DNA of 64,000 nt from Burkholderia arboris (GCF_902499125.1 NZ_CABVPX010000038.1:1-64000), one strand, 5' to 3'; shown: positions 52,200 to 61,515, numbered from the stretch's first letter. Numbers and translations: made by a program. Notes: generated by a model from the sequence alone, not told the origin.

Positions 52200-53144
52200 T
52201 CAGTTCATCCGTGCGTCGATCAGCCGGACGAGCGCGAGCATCGTCTCCGCATGCGGCACGGGGACACCCGCTTCACGCGCGGCCGCGACGACCTTGCCGC
52301 CGATCGCGTCGATTTCCGTACGGCGGCCCGCCAGCACGTCCTGCAACATCGACGGGCGATGGCCGCGATGTTCGCGAATGGCATGTTCGACGTTGCGCGC
52401 GATGCGCTCGTCATCGACGGCGATCCCTTTCGCACGCGCGACCGCTGCGGTCTCGGCCGCGATCGCCAGCGCGAGCCGCGGCCCGTCGTGATGATTGCCG
52501 AGCTGGTCGACCGTGCAGCCGGTCGCCGCGCACAGCGTGTTGAGCGCCGCGTTGAACGCGACCTTCTCCCAGATCGCGGCCCACACGTCGGCGTCGAGCG
52601 TGCACGCCAGCCCCGCGCGCGACAGCGCATCGGCCACGGTCGCCGCGAACGGGCGTACCGCGCCGTCGGCCGTCATCATGCGGATCGTGCCCGCGCCGTG
52701 CGAGCGCACGTGTGCAGGCCCGGCCGCATCGGCCGGCCACGTCGTCACGCCGACCAGGATGCGGTCGAGCGGCACGAACGCATTCAGCGCCTCGACATTG
52801 CCGAGCCCGTTCTGCAGCGTCAGCACGGCCGTGTCCGGCGTCAGCAGCGCGTGCACGCCTTCGAGCGCCGCGCGCGTGTGCAGCGACTTCGTGAAAACGA
52901 TCAGGAGGTCGAACGGTGCATGGGGCGACGCAAGCGCTTCGGCGTTCGCCGCTTCCGGCCGCACGGCCTGCAATGTGCGGATACGTCGCTCGCCGTGGTC
53001 GTCGTCGATGCGCAGCCCGTCGCGGCGAATCGCGTCGAGATGCGCGTCGTTCACGTCGATCAGCGTGACGGCCTCACCGCTTTCGGCGAGCAACCCGCCG
53101 AACAGCGAGCCCATCGCGCCCGCTCCCAGAATCGCGATCCTCAT
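52200..53144 (-). CDS. 2-dehydropantoate 2-reductase family protein
   Basis: A 314-residue NAD(P)-binding reductase with MRIAILGAGAMGSLFGGLLAESG at the N-terminus, the catalytic-lysine motif WEKVAFNAALNTLCAATG, and SMLQDVLAGRRTEIDAIGGKVV. It is closer to the textbook PanE in length than the copy at 9091-10137. It lies 14 bp downstream of the aldehyde dehydrogenase in the benzoylformate operon, so it may reduce an aromatic or branched 2-oxo acid or hydroxy acid rather than ketopantoate. Operon placement is what makes its substrate uncertain. Confidence 0.88.
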   Translation of the reverse strand: MRIAILGAGAMGSLFGGLLAESGEAVTLIDVNDAHLDAIRRDGLRIDDDHGERRIRTLQAVRPEAANAEALASPHAPFDLLIVFTKSLHTRAALEGVHALLTPDTAVLTLQNGLGNVEALNAFVPLDRILVGVTTWPADAAGPAHVRSHGAGTIRMMTADGAVRPFAATVADALSRAGLACTLDADVWAAIWEKVAFNAALNTLCAATGCTVDQLGNHHDGPRLALAIAAETAAVARAKGIAVDDERIARNVEHAIREHRGHRPSMLQDVLAGRRTEIDAIGGKVVAAAREAGVPVPHAETMLALVRLIDARMN

Positions 53145-53158
53145 CGTCGGCAGCCTCG

Positions 53159-54610
53159 TCAGAACGGATAGTGGCGCGGCGCGGTCTGCACGGTGATCCA
53201 GCGCAGGTCCGTGAATGCGGCGATGCCGGCCTTGCCGCCGAAGTGGCCGAAGCCGCTGTCCTTCACGCCGCCGAACGGCATCTGCGCCTCGTCGTGCACG
53301 GTCGGGCCGTTCACGTGGCAGATGCCCGATTCGATGCGCGCCGCGACGCGCAGCGCACGCGCGACGTCACGGCTGAACACGGCCGACGACAGCCCGAATG
53401 CGTTGTCGTTCGCGCAGCGGATCGCGGCCTCCTCCCCGTCGACGCGCACGATGCCCTTCACCGGGCCGAACGATTCTTCCGCATAGATGCGCATTGCGGG
53501 CGTCACATGGTCGAGCAGCGTCGCGGGAAACAGCGTGCTGTCCGCGTTGCCGCCGCACAGCAACGTCGCGCCATGCGCGAGCGCATCGTCGATCAGCGCG
53601 TTGCAGCGCTCGACGGCCTTCATGTCGATCAGCGAACCGAGCACGACGGGCCCGTTGCGCGGATCGCCGAGCGGCAGCGACGCGGCCTTGTCGGCGAGCT
53701 TCGCGACGAACGCATCGGCGATCGACGCATCGACGACGATACGCTCGGTCGACATGCAGATCTGCCCGGAATTCGCGAATGCGCCGAACGCGGCCGCCGC
53801 GACCGCCGCGTCGAGATCGGCGTCGTCGAGCACGACGAACGGCGCCTTGCCGCCAAGCTCGAGCACCGACGGTTTCAGGTGGCGCGCGCAGGCTTCGGCG
53901 ACGATCCGTCCGACACGCGTCGAGCCCGTGAAATTCACGCGGCGCACGGCCGGATGCGCAATCAACGCATCGACGACGGCGCCTGCGTCGTCGGGCGCAT
54001 TCGTGACGAAGTTGACGACGCCCGGCGGCAACCCGGCTTCCTGCAGCGCCTCGACGATCAGCCCGTGCGTGACGGGACACAGCTCCGAGCCCTTCAGCAC
54101 GACCGTGTTGCCGCATGCGAGCGGCAGCGCGAGCGCGCGCGTCGCGAGGATCACCGGCGCGTTCCACGGCGCGATGCCGAGCACGACGCCGGCCGCTTGC
54201 CGCACGCCCATCGCGAGCGAGCCCGGCACGTCGGACGGAATCAGCTCGCCGCCGACCTGCGTGGTCAACGACGCGGCCTCGACGAGCCCGCTCGCGGCGA
54301 GGTGCACGTTGAAGCCGGCCCACAGCGCGGACGCGCCCGTCTCGGCCGCCATCGCGGCGACGAACTGCTCGTGCTTCGCTTCAAGTGCGGCGGCCGCCTT
54401 CAGCAGCAGCGCGCGACGCGCGCCGGGGCCGAGTGCGGCCCAGCCGGGAAACGCGCGGGCGGCCGCGTCGGCCGCCGCACGCGCATCGTCGACGGTGCAT
54501 GCGGGCGCTTCGGACGCGACTTCGCCGTCGAGCGGATTGCGGCGCACGAAGGTCGCGCCACTGGACGCATGACGGCGTTCGCCGTCGATCAGCATCGATA
54601 CGGTTTGCAT
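53159..54610 (-). CDS. Aldehyde dehydrogenase, likely benzaldehyde/vanillin type
   Basis: A 483-residue NAD(P)-dependent aldehyde dehydrogenase. The cofactor region contains GIAPWNAPVILATRALALPLACGNTVVLKGSE; the general base Glu lies in VLELGGKAPFVVLDDADLD and the nucleophile Cys in ANSGQICMSTERIVVD. The sequence resembles vanillin and salicylaldehyde dehydrogenases. It follows the benzoylformate decarboxylase by 31 bp, which would supply benzaldehyde, so benzoate production is the natural role. GGAG precedes the ATG at 54610. Confidence 0.92.
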   Translation of the reverse strand: MQTVSMLIDGERRHASSGATFVRRNPLDGEVASEAPACTVDDARAAADAAARAFPGWAALGPGARRALLLKAAAALEAKHEQFVAAMAAETGASALWAGFNVHLAASGLVEAASLTTQVGGELIPSDVPGSLAMGVRQAAGVVLGIAPWNAPVILATRALALPLACGNTVVLKGSELCPVTHGLIVEALQEAGLPPGVVNFVTNAPDDAGAVVDALIAHPAVRRVNFTGSTRVGRIVAEACARHLKPSVLELGGKAPFVVLDDADLDAAVAAAAFGAFANSGQICMSTERIVVDASIADAFVAKLADKAASLPLGDPRNGPVVLGSLIDMKAVERCNALIDDALAHGATLLCGGNADSTLFPATLLDHVTPAMRIYAEESFGPVKGIVRVDGEEAAIRCANDNAFGLSSAVFSRDVARALRVAARIESGICHVNGPTVHDEAQMPFGGVKDSGFGHFGGKAGIAAFTDLRWITVQTAPRHYPF

Positions 54611-54641
54611 GAATTCTCCGGAAGGACGCGCGCGGGGCGTG

Positions 54642-56249
54642 TCAGGCAATCTCGACTTCGACGACGACCGGCGTCGCGGCGCGCAGCGCGTCGGTCAGCG
54701 TGTCGCGCAATTGCGCCGCATCGGACACGCGCACACCGCGGCAGCCCATCCCTTGCGCAAGCGCGACGAAATCCAGGTCCGGCAGATCGGTGCCCTGCAC
54801 CGGGTCGTCCGGGCCGAAGCCGAACACGGGCGCGAAATCCTGCAGCGCGGCGTAACGCCGATTGCTCAGGATCACGAACGTGATCGGCAACTTCAGCTGC
54901 GCGGCGCTCCACAGCGCCTGGATCGAATACAGGCTCGAGCCGTCGCCGATCAGCCCGATCACCCGCCGCGCCGGGTGCGCAAGCGCGACACCGACGGCGG
55001 CCGGCATCCCGTAGCCGAGCCCGCCGCTGTCCATCGTGTAGAACGTGCCGCTGCGCGTGAACGGCAGGTGTTCCTGCATCACCGGCCGCGCGCTCGGCGC
55101 CTCCTCGACGACGATGTCGTGCGCGTCGCGCACGTCGGCAAGCGTCTGCAGCGCGAATGCGACCGACATGCGCTCGCCGGCAGCGGGTGCGTCGACGCGC
55201 ACGCGCGGCGCGCGCGGCGCGGGCATCGGCCGCTCGAGCGGCGCCGGGCGCGCCAGCAGGTCGCGCGCGGCCAGCCGCAGGTTGCCGACGACGGCATCGC
55301 CCGACGGCGTCCACGCGGCGACGCCCGGATCGTCGACGAGCTGCACGAGCGTCGCGCCCGGCGGCACGTGCGGACCGAAGCCTTCGATGTGATAGGTGAA
55401 CGCGGGCGCGCCGAACGCGAACACGAGGTCGTGCCCGTCGAGCCGCGCGACGATCTTCTCGCGGATCGCGGGCAGGAAGCCGGCGAACAGCGGATGATCC
55501 TCGGGGAAGCTGCAGCGCCCCGACATCGGCGCGACGTACACGCGCGCACGGTGCCGCTCGGCGAGCCGCACGAGGTCGTCCCACGCACCGGCGCGATCGA
55601 CGGCCGCGCCGACCACGAGTGCGGGACGCCGCGCGGCGTCGAGCGCGTCGCCGAGCCGCGCCAGCGCATCGGGATCGGGCCGCACGACGCTGCTGACGTC
55701 GCGGCGCGGCAGCAGCGCGGCCGGCTGGTCCCAGTCGTCGACCGGAATCGACACGAATACGGGGCCGCGCGGCTCCTGCATCGCGATGCGGTACGCCCGC
55801 GCGATCGCGGCCGGCACGTCCTGCGCGCGCGCAGGCTCGATGCTCCATTTCACGTACGGCTTCGGCAGCTCGGCGGCTTGCGTCGCGCCGAGGAACGGAT
55901 CGAACGGCAAAATCGCACGCGCCTGCTGGCCCGCGGTCACGATCAGCGGCGTACGGTTCTTGAATGCGGTGAAGAGGTTGCCCATCGCGTTGCCGGTGCC
56001 TGCCGCCGAATGCAGGTTGACGACCGCCGCATTGCCGGTGGCCTGCGCATGGCCGTCGGCCATCCCGACCACGACGGCTTCATGCAGGCCGAGCACGTAG
56101 CGGAAATCGTCCGGGAAGTCGCGGAACATCGGCAGCTCGGTCGAGCCGGGATTGCCGAACACGCGGTCGATGCCGAACTGGCGAAGCAGGTCGATGACCG
56201 AATCGCGTACGGTGATCGGTGCGGCGGATGGGGGCGGATGGCCGGACAT
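54642..56249 (-). CDS. mdlC: Benzoylformate decarboxylase (ThDP-dependent)
   Basis: A 535-residue thiamine-diphosphate enzyme converting benzoylformate to benzaldehyde and CO2. Residues matching the Pseudomonas putida enzyme are visible: Ser in FGNPGSTELP (S26), Glu in LGLHEAVVVG (E47), His in NLHSAAGTGNAMG (H70) and the second active-site His in FTYHIEGFG (H281). The ThDP/Mg motif is IGDGSSLYSIQALWSAAQLKLPITF followed by LSN. GAGGAG precedes the ATG. It opens the operon with the aldehyde dehydrogenase, and no mandelate dehydrogenase is in the window. Confidence 0.92.
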   Translation of the reverse strand: MSGHPPPSAAPITVRDSVIDLLRQFGIDRVFGNPGSTELPMFRDFPDDFRYVLGLHEAVVVGMADGHAQATGNAAVVNLHSAAGTGNAMGNLFTAFKNRTPLIVTAGQQARAILPFDPFLGATQAAELPKPYVKWSIEPARAQDVPAAIARAYRIAMQEPRGPVFVSIPVDDWDQPAALLPRRDVSSVVRPDPDALARLGDALDAARRPALVVGAAVDRAGAWDDLVRLAERHRARVYVAPMSGRCSFPEDHPLFAGFLPAIREKIVARLDGHDLVFAFGAPAFTYHIEGFGPHVPPGATLVQLVDDPGVAAWTPSGDAVVGNLRLAARDLLARPAPLERPMPAPRAPRVRVDAPAAGERMSVAFALQTLADVRDAHDIVVEEAPSARPVMQEHLPFTRSGTFYTMDSGGLGYGMPAAVGVALAHPARRVIGLIGDGSSLYSIQALWSAAQLKLPITFVILSNRRYAALQDFAPVFGFGPDDPVQGTDLPDLDFVALAQGMGCRGVRVSDAAQLRDTLTDALRAATPVVVEVEIA

Positions 56250-56283
56250 GCTCGGGTGTCTCCTCGATGGCTTGGCGGTTTCC

Positions 56284-56318
56284 ACAGTATCGAAGTGCAA
56301 GCCATTCTCGGATACTGT
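56284..56318. promoter_or_regulatory. Inverted repeat between mdlC and the LysR gene, candidate operator
   Basis: ACAGTATC (56284-56291) and GATACTGT (56311-56318) are perfect inverted arms 19 bases apart, in a 99-bp divergent intergenic region. LysR-type proteins bind such dyads over about 50 bp. It lies 35 bp before mdlC and 30 bp before the LysR start. Confidence 0.55.
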
Positions 56319-56348
56319 ATTTTCTGTCCAAAGCCATTACGTTCCGGC

Positions 56349-57260
56349 ATGACTTTCGATCTCCGACAATTGCGCGCGTTCACGACGATCGTCGCGTGCG
56401 GCAGCCTCGGCCGCGCGGCCGACGCGCTGCATGTGACGCAGCCGGCGCTGAGCCGGATCCTGAAGCGGCTCGAGGACCAGGTCGGCGCGCCGCTGTTCGA
56501 GCGCCACTCGAAGGGCGTGCAGCTCACCGCGTTCGGCGAAGCGCTGCTGCCGCATGCGACGCTGCTGCAGCATGAGGCCGAGCATGCGCGCGAGGAGCTC
56601 GACGCGATGCGCGGGTTCGCGAAGGGCACGATCAAGGTCGGCACGGTGGGCAGCATCGCGAGCCTGGTGCTGCCGGTCGCGGTCGGCCGCGTGCTTGACC
56701 GCTGGCCGAACCTGCGTGTCGAGATCATCGAAGGTGTGTGGGACCGGCTCGCGGAAGGGCTGAACAAGCACGAGATCGATCTCGCGCTGTCCGCGCACGG
56801 TCCCGATACCGACGAGATCGTCGCGATTCCCGAATGCCGCTGGGAAGATCGCAGCCACATCGTTGCGGCGCCGCACCATCCGCTGCGCGCGCTCGGCCGC
56901 GCGCCGACGCTCGCCGATACGCTGCACGCGCGCTGGGCGATTCCGCCGCGCGGCACCGCGCCGTTCGACCACATGCGCGCGACCTTCGACGCGCACGGGC
57001 TCGCGCTGCCCGACATCGCGGTCGAAACGCGCTCGGTCACGACGCTGAAGAGCCTCGTGGCGCACGCGGGCTTCCTGAGCTGGATGGCCGAGCCGATGTA
57101 CGGCGCCGAACAGCGCGCCGGCACGATCGATACGCTGCCCGTGCGTGAAGTCGTCGCGGTGCGCACGCTCACCGCGTTCCGGCGCCGCCACGGCATCCTG
57201 CCGGGGCCGGCCGGCAAGCTGCTCGACGAACTCGTCGCGCTGACGCGCGAAGGGCGCTGA
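56349..57260 (+). CDS. LysR family transcriptional regulator
   Basis: A 303-residue LysR-type regulator. The N-terminal winged helix is FDLRQLRAFTTIVACGSLGRAADALHVTQPALSRILKRLEDQVGAPLFER, and the effector domain follows (IKVGTVGSIASLVLPVAVGRVL, RSHIVAAPHHPLRAL). It is divergent from mdlC, so it probably controls the benzoylformate operon in response to an aromatic acid. A close relative of BenM/CatR is possible, but the effector cannot be read from sequence. Confidence 0.92.
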   Translation: MTFDLRQLRAFTTIVACGSLGRAADALHVTQPALSRILKRLEDQVGAPLFERHSKGVQLTAFGEALLPHATLLQHEAEHAREELDAMRGFAKGTIKVGTVGSIASLVLPVAVGRVLDRWPNLRVEIIEGVWDRLAEGLNKHEIDLALSAHGPDTDEIVAIPECRWEDRSHIVAAPHHPLRALGRAPTLADTLHARWAIPPRGTAPFDHMRATFDAHGLALPDIAVETRSVTTLKSLVAHAGFLSWMAEPMYGAEQRAGTIDTLPVREVVAVRTLTAFRRRHGILPGPAGKLLDELVALTREGR

Positions 57261-57358
57261 CGCCGTTTTTCCGTCCGGCCTTTCGCGCTCGCCCTGGCCG
57301 CGCGCCACCGCAGCGCACCATCGAAATGCCGTTTCCCCGCCTTGACTTTCGCTCGCCT

Positions 57359-57401
57359 GAATACGATCATTCGCTCACATAAAGAGCAAATGATCGTATT
57401 C
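57359..57401. promoter_or_regulatory. Large inverted repeat upstream of the arabinitol dehydrogenase gene
   Basis: GAATACGATCATT (57359-57371) and AATGATCGTATTC (57389-57401) are perfect 13-bp arms, extended inward by GCTC and GAGC (57373-57376 and 57384-57387). The centre is 35 bp before the dalD start. The size and symmetry suit a tetrameric sugar-responsive repressor, and a SorC-family regulator is encoded downstream at 60537. Confidence 0.6.
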
Positions 57402-57435
57402 GACTGGAAAGACAGGCACGAACAGGAGACACCGG

Positions 57436-58830
57436 ATGAGCGAATCGTCCTCTGCCCGCGCGCCCGTGCTGCTGCACATCGGCGCAGGCTCGTTTCACCG
57501 CGCGCACCAGGCGTGGTATCTGCATCGCGTGAACGCGGCCGTGCCGGCCGGCGAACGCTGGTCGTTGAGCGTCGGCAACATCCGCGACGACATGCGCGCG
57601 ACGATGGACGCGCTCGCCGCGCAGCACGGCGAATACACGCTCGAAACCGTCACGCCGCAAGGCGAACGCGCCTACGAGACGATCCGCGCGATCACGCGCG
57701 TGCTGCCGTGGTCGCTCGACCTCGCCGCGCTGATCGACGCCGGCGCCGACCCGGCCTGCCGGATCGTGTCGTTCACCGTCACCGAAGGCGGCTACTACCT
57801 CGACGAACACAACCGGCTCGACCTCGCGAACGCCGATCTCGCCGCCGACCTGCAGGGCGCGCGCACGACGCTGTACGGTGCGCTCGCGGCGCTGCTCGCC
57901 GAACGCGCGCAGCGTGACGCGGGCCCGCTCACGCTGCAGAGCTGCGACAACCTGCGCAACAACGGCGCGCGCTTTCGCGCGGGGATGCGCGAATTCCTCG
58001 AACGGCGCGGGCAGGCCGACCTGCTCGCATGGTTCGACGCGCACGTCGCGACGCCGAGCGCGATGGTCGACCGCATCACGCCGCGCCCGACCGCCGACGT
58101 GCGCGAGCGTGTGCGCGCGGCCACCGGCTTCGACGATGCGTGCCCGGTGATGGGCGAATCGTTCATCCAGTGGGTGATCGAGGACCGCTTCGCGGCCGGC
58201 CGGCCGCGCTGGGAACTGGCCGGCGCCGAGCTCGTCGACGACGTGCATCCGTACGAGGAAGCGAAGATCCGCATCCTCAACGCGACCCACAGCTGCATCG
58301 CGTGGGCCGGCACGCTCGCGGGCCACACCTACATCCACGAAGGCACGCACGACGCGGCGATCCGCCGCTTCGCGCACGACTACGTGACGCAGGACGTGAT
58401 CCCGTGCCTCACGCCCAGCCCGCTCGATCTCGCGCGCTACCGCGACGTCGTGCTCGAGCGCTTCGGCAACCCGTACGTGCTCGACACGAACCAGCGCGTC
58501 GCCGCCGACGGCTTCTCGAAGATCCCCGGCTTCATCGCGCCGACGCTCGTCGAATCGTTCGCGCGCGGCGCGGCGCCGGTCGCCACCGCGGTGCTGCCCG
58601 CGCTGTTCCTGCGCTTTCTCGAACGCTGGGCGCGCGGCACGCTGCCATATGCGTACCAGGACGGCGTGATGGACGACAGCGCCGCGCGCGCGATCGTCGA
58701 CGCCGACGACCCGGCCGTCGCGCTGTGCGCAAGCCGCCCGCTGTGGGGCTCGCTCGCGGGCAACGCGGCGCTGTTCGAGGCGCTGCGCGCCGGGCTCGCG
58801 CGCGTCGACGCATGGCTCGCGGCGCGCTGA
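57436..58830 (+). CDS. dalD: D-arabinitol 4-dehydrogenase (mannitol dehydrogenase family)
   Basis: A 464-residue cytosolic long-chain polyol dehydrogenase, oxidising D-arabinitol to D-xylulose with NAD. It has the start LLHIGAGSFHRAHQAWYL, the family motif KIRILNATHS (Lys, Asn and His of the active site), and VTEGGYYLD. The sequence resembles DalD and RbtD more than mannitol 2-dehydrogenase; together with the xylulokinase downstream this supports a D-arabinitol role. AGGAG lies upstream of the ATG, 35 bp beyond the operator dyad. Confidence 0.9.
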   Translation: MSESSSARAPVLLHIGAGSFHRAHQAWYLHRVNAAVPAGERWSLSVGNIRDDMRATMDALAAQHGEYTLETVTPQGERAYETIRAITRVLPWSLDLAALIDAGADPACRIVSFTVTEGGYYLDEHNRLDLANADLAADLQGARTTLYGALAALLAERAQRDAGPLTLQSCDNLRNNGARFRAGMREFLERRGQADLLAWFDAHVATPSAMVDRITPRPTADVRERVRAATGFDDACPVMGESFIQWVIEDRFAAGRPRWELAGAELVDDVHPYEEAKIRILNATHSCIAWAGTLAGHTYIHEGTHDAAIRRFAHDYVTQDVIPCLTPSPLDLARYRDVVLERFGNPYVLDTNQRVAADGFSKIPGFIAPTLVESFARGAAPVATAVLPALFLRFLERWARGTLPYAYQDGVMDDSAARAIVDADDPAVALCASRPLWGSLAGNAALFEALRAGLARVDAWLAAR

Positions 58831-58934
58831 TGCGCGCACGCCGGCGCCCGGCCGCCCGGCCGGGCGAACCCGCTTGGCACAGGCCGGGCGGCACGGCTAA
58901 AGTAGCGGCTCCTCTCTGACGGAACGGATCGCTC

Positions 58935-60416
58935 ATGTATCTCGGCATCGACCTCGGCACCTCGGAAGTGAAGGTGCTGCTGCTCGCCCCGGACGGCGCG
59001 GTCGTCGGCACCGCCGGCTCGCCGTTCACCGTGTCGCGGCCGCACCCGCGCTGGGCCGAGCAGCATCCGGACGACTGGTGGCACGGCACGCTCGCCGCGC
59101 TCGCGGCGCTGCGCGAACGGCACCGCCAAGCGTTCGCGCAGGTGCGCGGCATCGGCCTGTCGGGCCAGATGCACGGCGCCGTGCTGCTCGACCGCGACGA
59201 TCGCGTGCTGCGGCCCGCGATCCTGTGGAACGACATGCGCAGCGCCGACGAATGCGCACTGCTCACCGAGCGCGCGCCCGATCTCCATGCACTGGCCGGC
59301 AACCTCGCGATGCCCGGCTTCACCGCGCCGAAACTGCTGTGGGTCGCGAAGCACGAACCCGACGTGTTCGCGGCAACCGCGTGCGTGCTGATGCCGAAGG
59401 ACTACCTGCGGTTCCGGCTGACCGGCGCGAAAGTGTCCGATCCATCGGACGCCGCCGGCACGCTGTGGCTCGACGTCGCGCGCCGCGACTGGTCCGACGC
59501 GCTGCTCGCCGCGTGCGGGATGACGCGCGACCAGATGCCCCGCATCGTCGAGGGCAACGCGCCGTCCGGCACGCTGCGTGCGGACGTCGCCCGCGAACTC
59601 GGGCTGTCGGAGGCCGTCCTGGTCGCGGGCGGCGGCGGCGACAACGCGACGAGCGCGCTCGGCATCGGCGCGATCCATGCGGGCGACGGCTTCGTATCGC
59701 TCGGCACGTCCGGCGTGCTGAGCGTGGTCGGCGACCGCTTCATGCCGAATCCCGCATCGGCCGTGCACGCGTTCTGCCACGCGATTCCCGATCGCTGGCA
59801 ACTGATGAGCGTCGTGCTGTCGGCCGCGAGCTGCCTGCGCTGGGTCTGCAAGCTGACCGGCACCGACGAGCCCGCGCTGCTCGCCGAAGTCGAGGCGCTC
59901 GACCCCAACGCGCTCGCGACGGCCCCGCTGTTCCTGCCCTACCTGTCCGGCGAGCGCACGCCGCACAACGATCCGTACGCGCAGGGCGTGTTCTTCGGGA
60001 TGACGCACGCGACCGAACGCGCGCACCTCGGCTACGCGGTGCTCGAAGGCGTGACGCTCGGCCTTGCCGACGGCCTCGACGCGCTGCACGCAGCCGGCGT
60101 CGAAACCGACCGGTTGTCGCTGATCGGCGGCGGCGCGCGCAGCGCGTTCTGGGCGCAACTGATCGCGGACGCGCTGAACGTCAGCACGCGCCAGATCGGC
60201 GGCGGCGAAACGGGCGCGGCGCTGGGGGCGGCACGGCTCGGCTGGCTGGCCGCCGGCGGCGATCCGCATACGGTGCTGACCAAGCCGCCGGTGCGCGCCG
60301 AATATGCACCGGACGCCGCCCGCCATGCACTGCTGCGCGAACGCCTCGACGCATTCCGGACGCTGTACCGCCACGTGCGCCCGCTGTACGAACCGTCGCG
60401 CGCACGACTCGCGTAG
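58935..60416 (+). CDS. xylB: Xylulokinase
   Basis: A 493-residue FGGY-family kinase phosphorylating D-xylulose to xylulose 5-phosphate, which enters the pentose phosphate pathway. YLGIDLGTSEVKVLLL starts the N-terminal domain, GLSGQMHGAVLLDRDDRVLRPAILWNDMRS is the XylB signature, and the C-terminal LIGGGARSAFWAQLIADALN ATP-binding motif is intact. It lies 104 bp after dalD and forms with it the arabinitol to xylulose 5-phosphate route. Confidence 0.96.
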   Translation: MYLGIDLGTSEVKVLLLAPDGAVVGTAGSPFTVSRPHPRWAEQHPDDWWHGTLAALAALRERHRQAFAQVRGIGLSGQMHGAVLLDRDDRVLRPAILWNDMRSADECALLTERAPDLHALAGNLAMPGFTAPKLLWVAKHEPDVFAATACVLMPKDYLRFRLTGAKVSDPSDAAGTLWLDVARRDWSDALLAACGMTRDQMPRIVEGNAPSGTLRADVARELGLSEAVLVAGGGGDNATSALGIGAIHAGDGFVSLGTSGVLSVVGDRFMPNPASAVHAFCHAIPDRWQLMSVVLSAASCLRWVCKLTGTDEPALLAEVEALDPNALATAPLFLPYLSGERTPHNDPYAQGVFFGMTHATERAHLGYAVLEGVTLGLADGLDALHAAGVETDRLSLIGGGARSAFWAQLIADALNVSTRQIGGGETGAALGAARLGWLAAGGDPHTVLTKPPVRAEYAPDAARHALLRERLDAFRTLYRHVRPLYEPSRARLA

Positions 60417-60536
60417 GCGCCGCGGCCGTGCGCCCGGCCATCGGCCGCGCGCGCGACATGCGGTACAGTGGATGCCGTCATGCGGCCCGCCGGCCGGTCC
60501 GCGGGGCGGCCCCCAGATCCGAACCGAATCGCTATC

Positions 60537-61493
60537 GTGTCCAAGTCCTCAGAAAAACTCGATCTCGCCACGCGCGCCGCGTGGCTCTATTACGTCGCGG
60601 GCGACACGCAGAACGAAATCGCCGAAAAGCTGCAGGTATCGCGTCCCGTCGCGCAGCGCCTCGTCGCGTTCGCGGTCGAGAAGAACCTGATCCGCGTGCG
60701 CGTCGACCACCAGCTTGCCGACTGCCTCGATCTCGGCGCGCAGTTGTCGAAGCGCTACGGCCTCGCGATGTGCGAAGTCGTGCCCGTCGACACCGATGCG
60801 CCCGACGCGATCGACCGCAAGCTCGCGGTCGCCGGCGCGCAGGTGATGGAGCGCTACCTGAACGAAACCCGGCCGATGGTGATCGCGGTCAGCAGCGGCC
60901 GGACGCTGAAGGCCGCGGTCGCGCAGATCGCGCAGATCGACCGCCCGCAGCACCGGCTCGTGTCGATGGTCGGCGCGATCGCGGCCGACGGTTCGTCGAA
61001 CCGCTACGACGTCGCGCAGTACATCTCGGAGAAAACCGGCAGCAAGCATTTCCTGCTGCCCGCGCCGCTGTTCGCCGACAGCAACGCGGAACGCGCGCAG
61101 TGGTGCAATCACCGGCTGTACCGGATCGTCGAGGCGCTGTCGGGCGAAGCCGACGTCGCGTTCGTCGGGATCGGCAACATCGGCCCGCACTGCCCGCTCT
61201 ACGAAGACGGCTTCATCACCGAGCAGGAGCGCGACGAGATGACTGCGCTCGGCGCGGTGGCCGAACTGCTCGGCGTGCCGATCGACGCGCAGGGTACGCA
61301 GATCACCGTGTCGACCAGCGCGCGCGTGACGAGCGTGGCGCTCGCCACGCCGCCGAAGCTGCCGACGATCGCATTCGCCGGCGGCCCGAAAAAACGCGAC
61401 GCGGTGATTGCCGCACTGCGTGGCGGCTGGCTGTCGGGGCTCGTCACCGACGAAACCTGCGCACGCGCCGCGCTCGACGCGAAGGCGGCCTGA
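60537..61493 (+). CDS. SorC family sugar-binding transcriptional regulator
   Basis: A 318-residue regulator: N-terminal helix-turn-helix (DTQNEIAEKLQVSRPVAQRLVAFAVEKNLIRVRVD) followed by a large sugar-binding domain with LAVAGAQVMERYL and the family ending GLVTDETCARAALD. Family length is about 315, which supports the GTG at 60537; ATGs at 60468 and 60480 give longer forms but lie over a -10-like TACAGT. It is 120 bp after xylB on the same strand and is the natural regulator of dalD-xylB, sensing arabinitol or a pentose phosphate. Confidence 0.88.
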   Translation: MSKSSEKLDLATRAAWLYYVAGDTQNEIAEKLQVSRPVAQRLVAFAVEKNLIRVRVDHQLADCLDLGAQLSKRYGLAMCEVVPVDTDAPDAIDRKLAVAGAQVMERYLNETRPMVIAVSSGRTLKAAVAQIAQIDRPQHRLVSMVGAIAADGSSNRYDVAQYISEKTGSKHFLLPAPLFADSNAERAQWCNHRLYRIVEALSGEADVAFVGIGNIGPHCPLYEDGFITEQERDEMTALGAVAELLGVPIDAQGTQITVSTSARVTSVALATPPKLPTIAFAGGPKKRDAVIAALRGGWLSGLVTDETCARAALDAKAA

Positions 61494-61515
61494 CGCCGCC
61501 GTCGAACGCGCTGTC

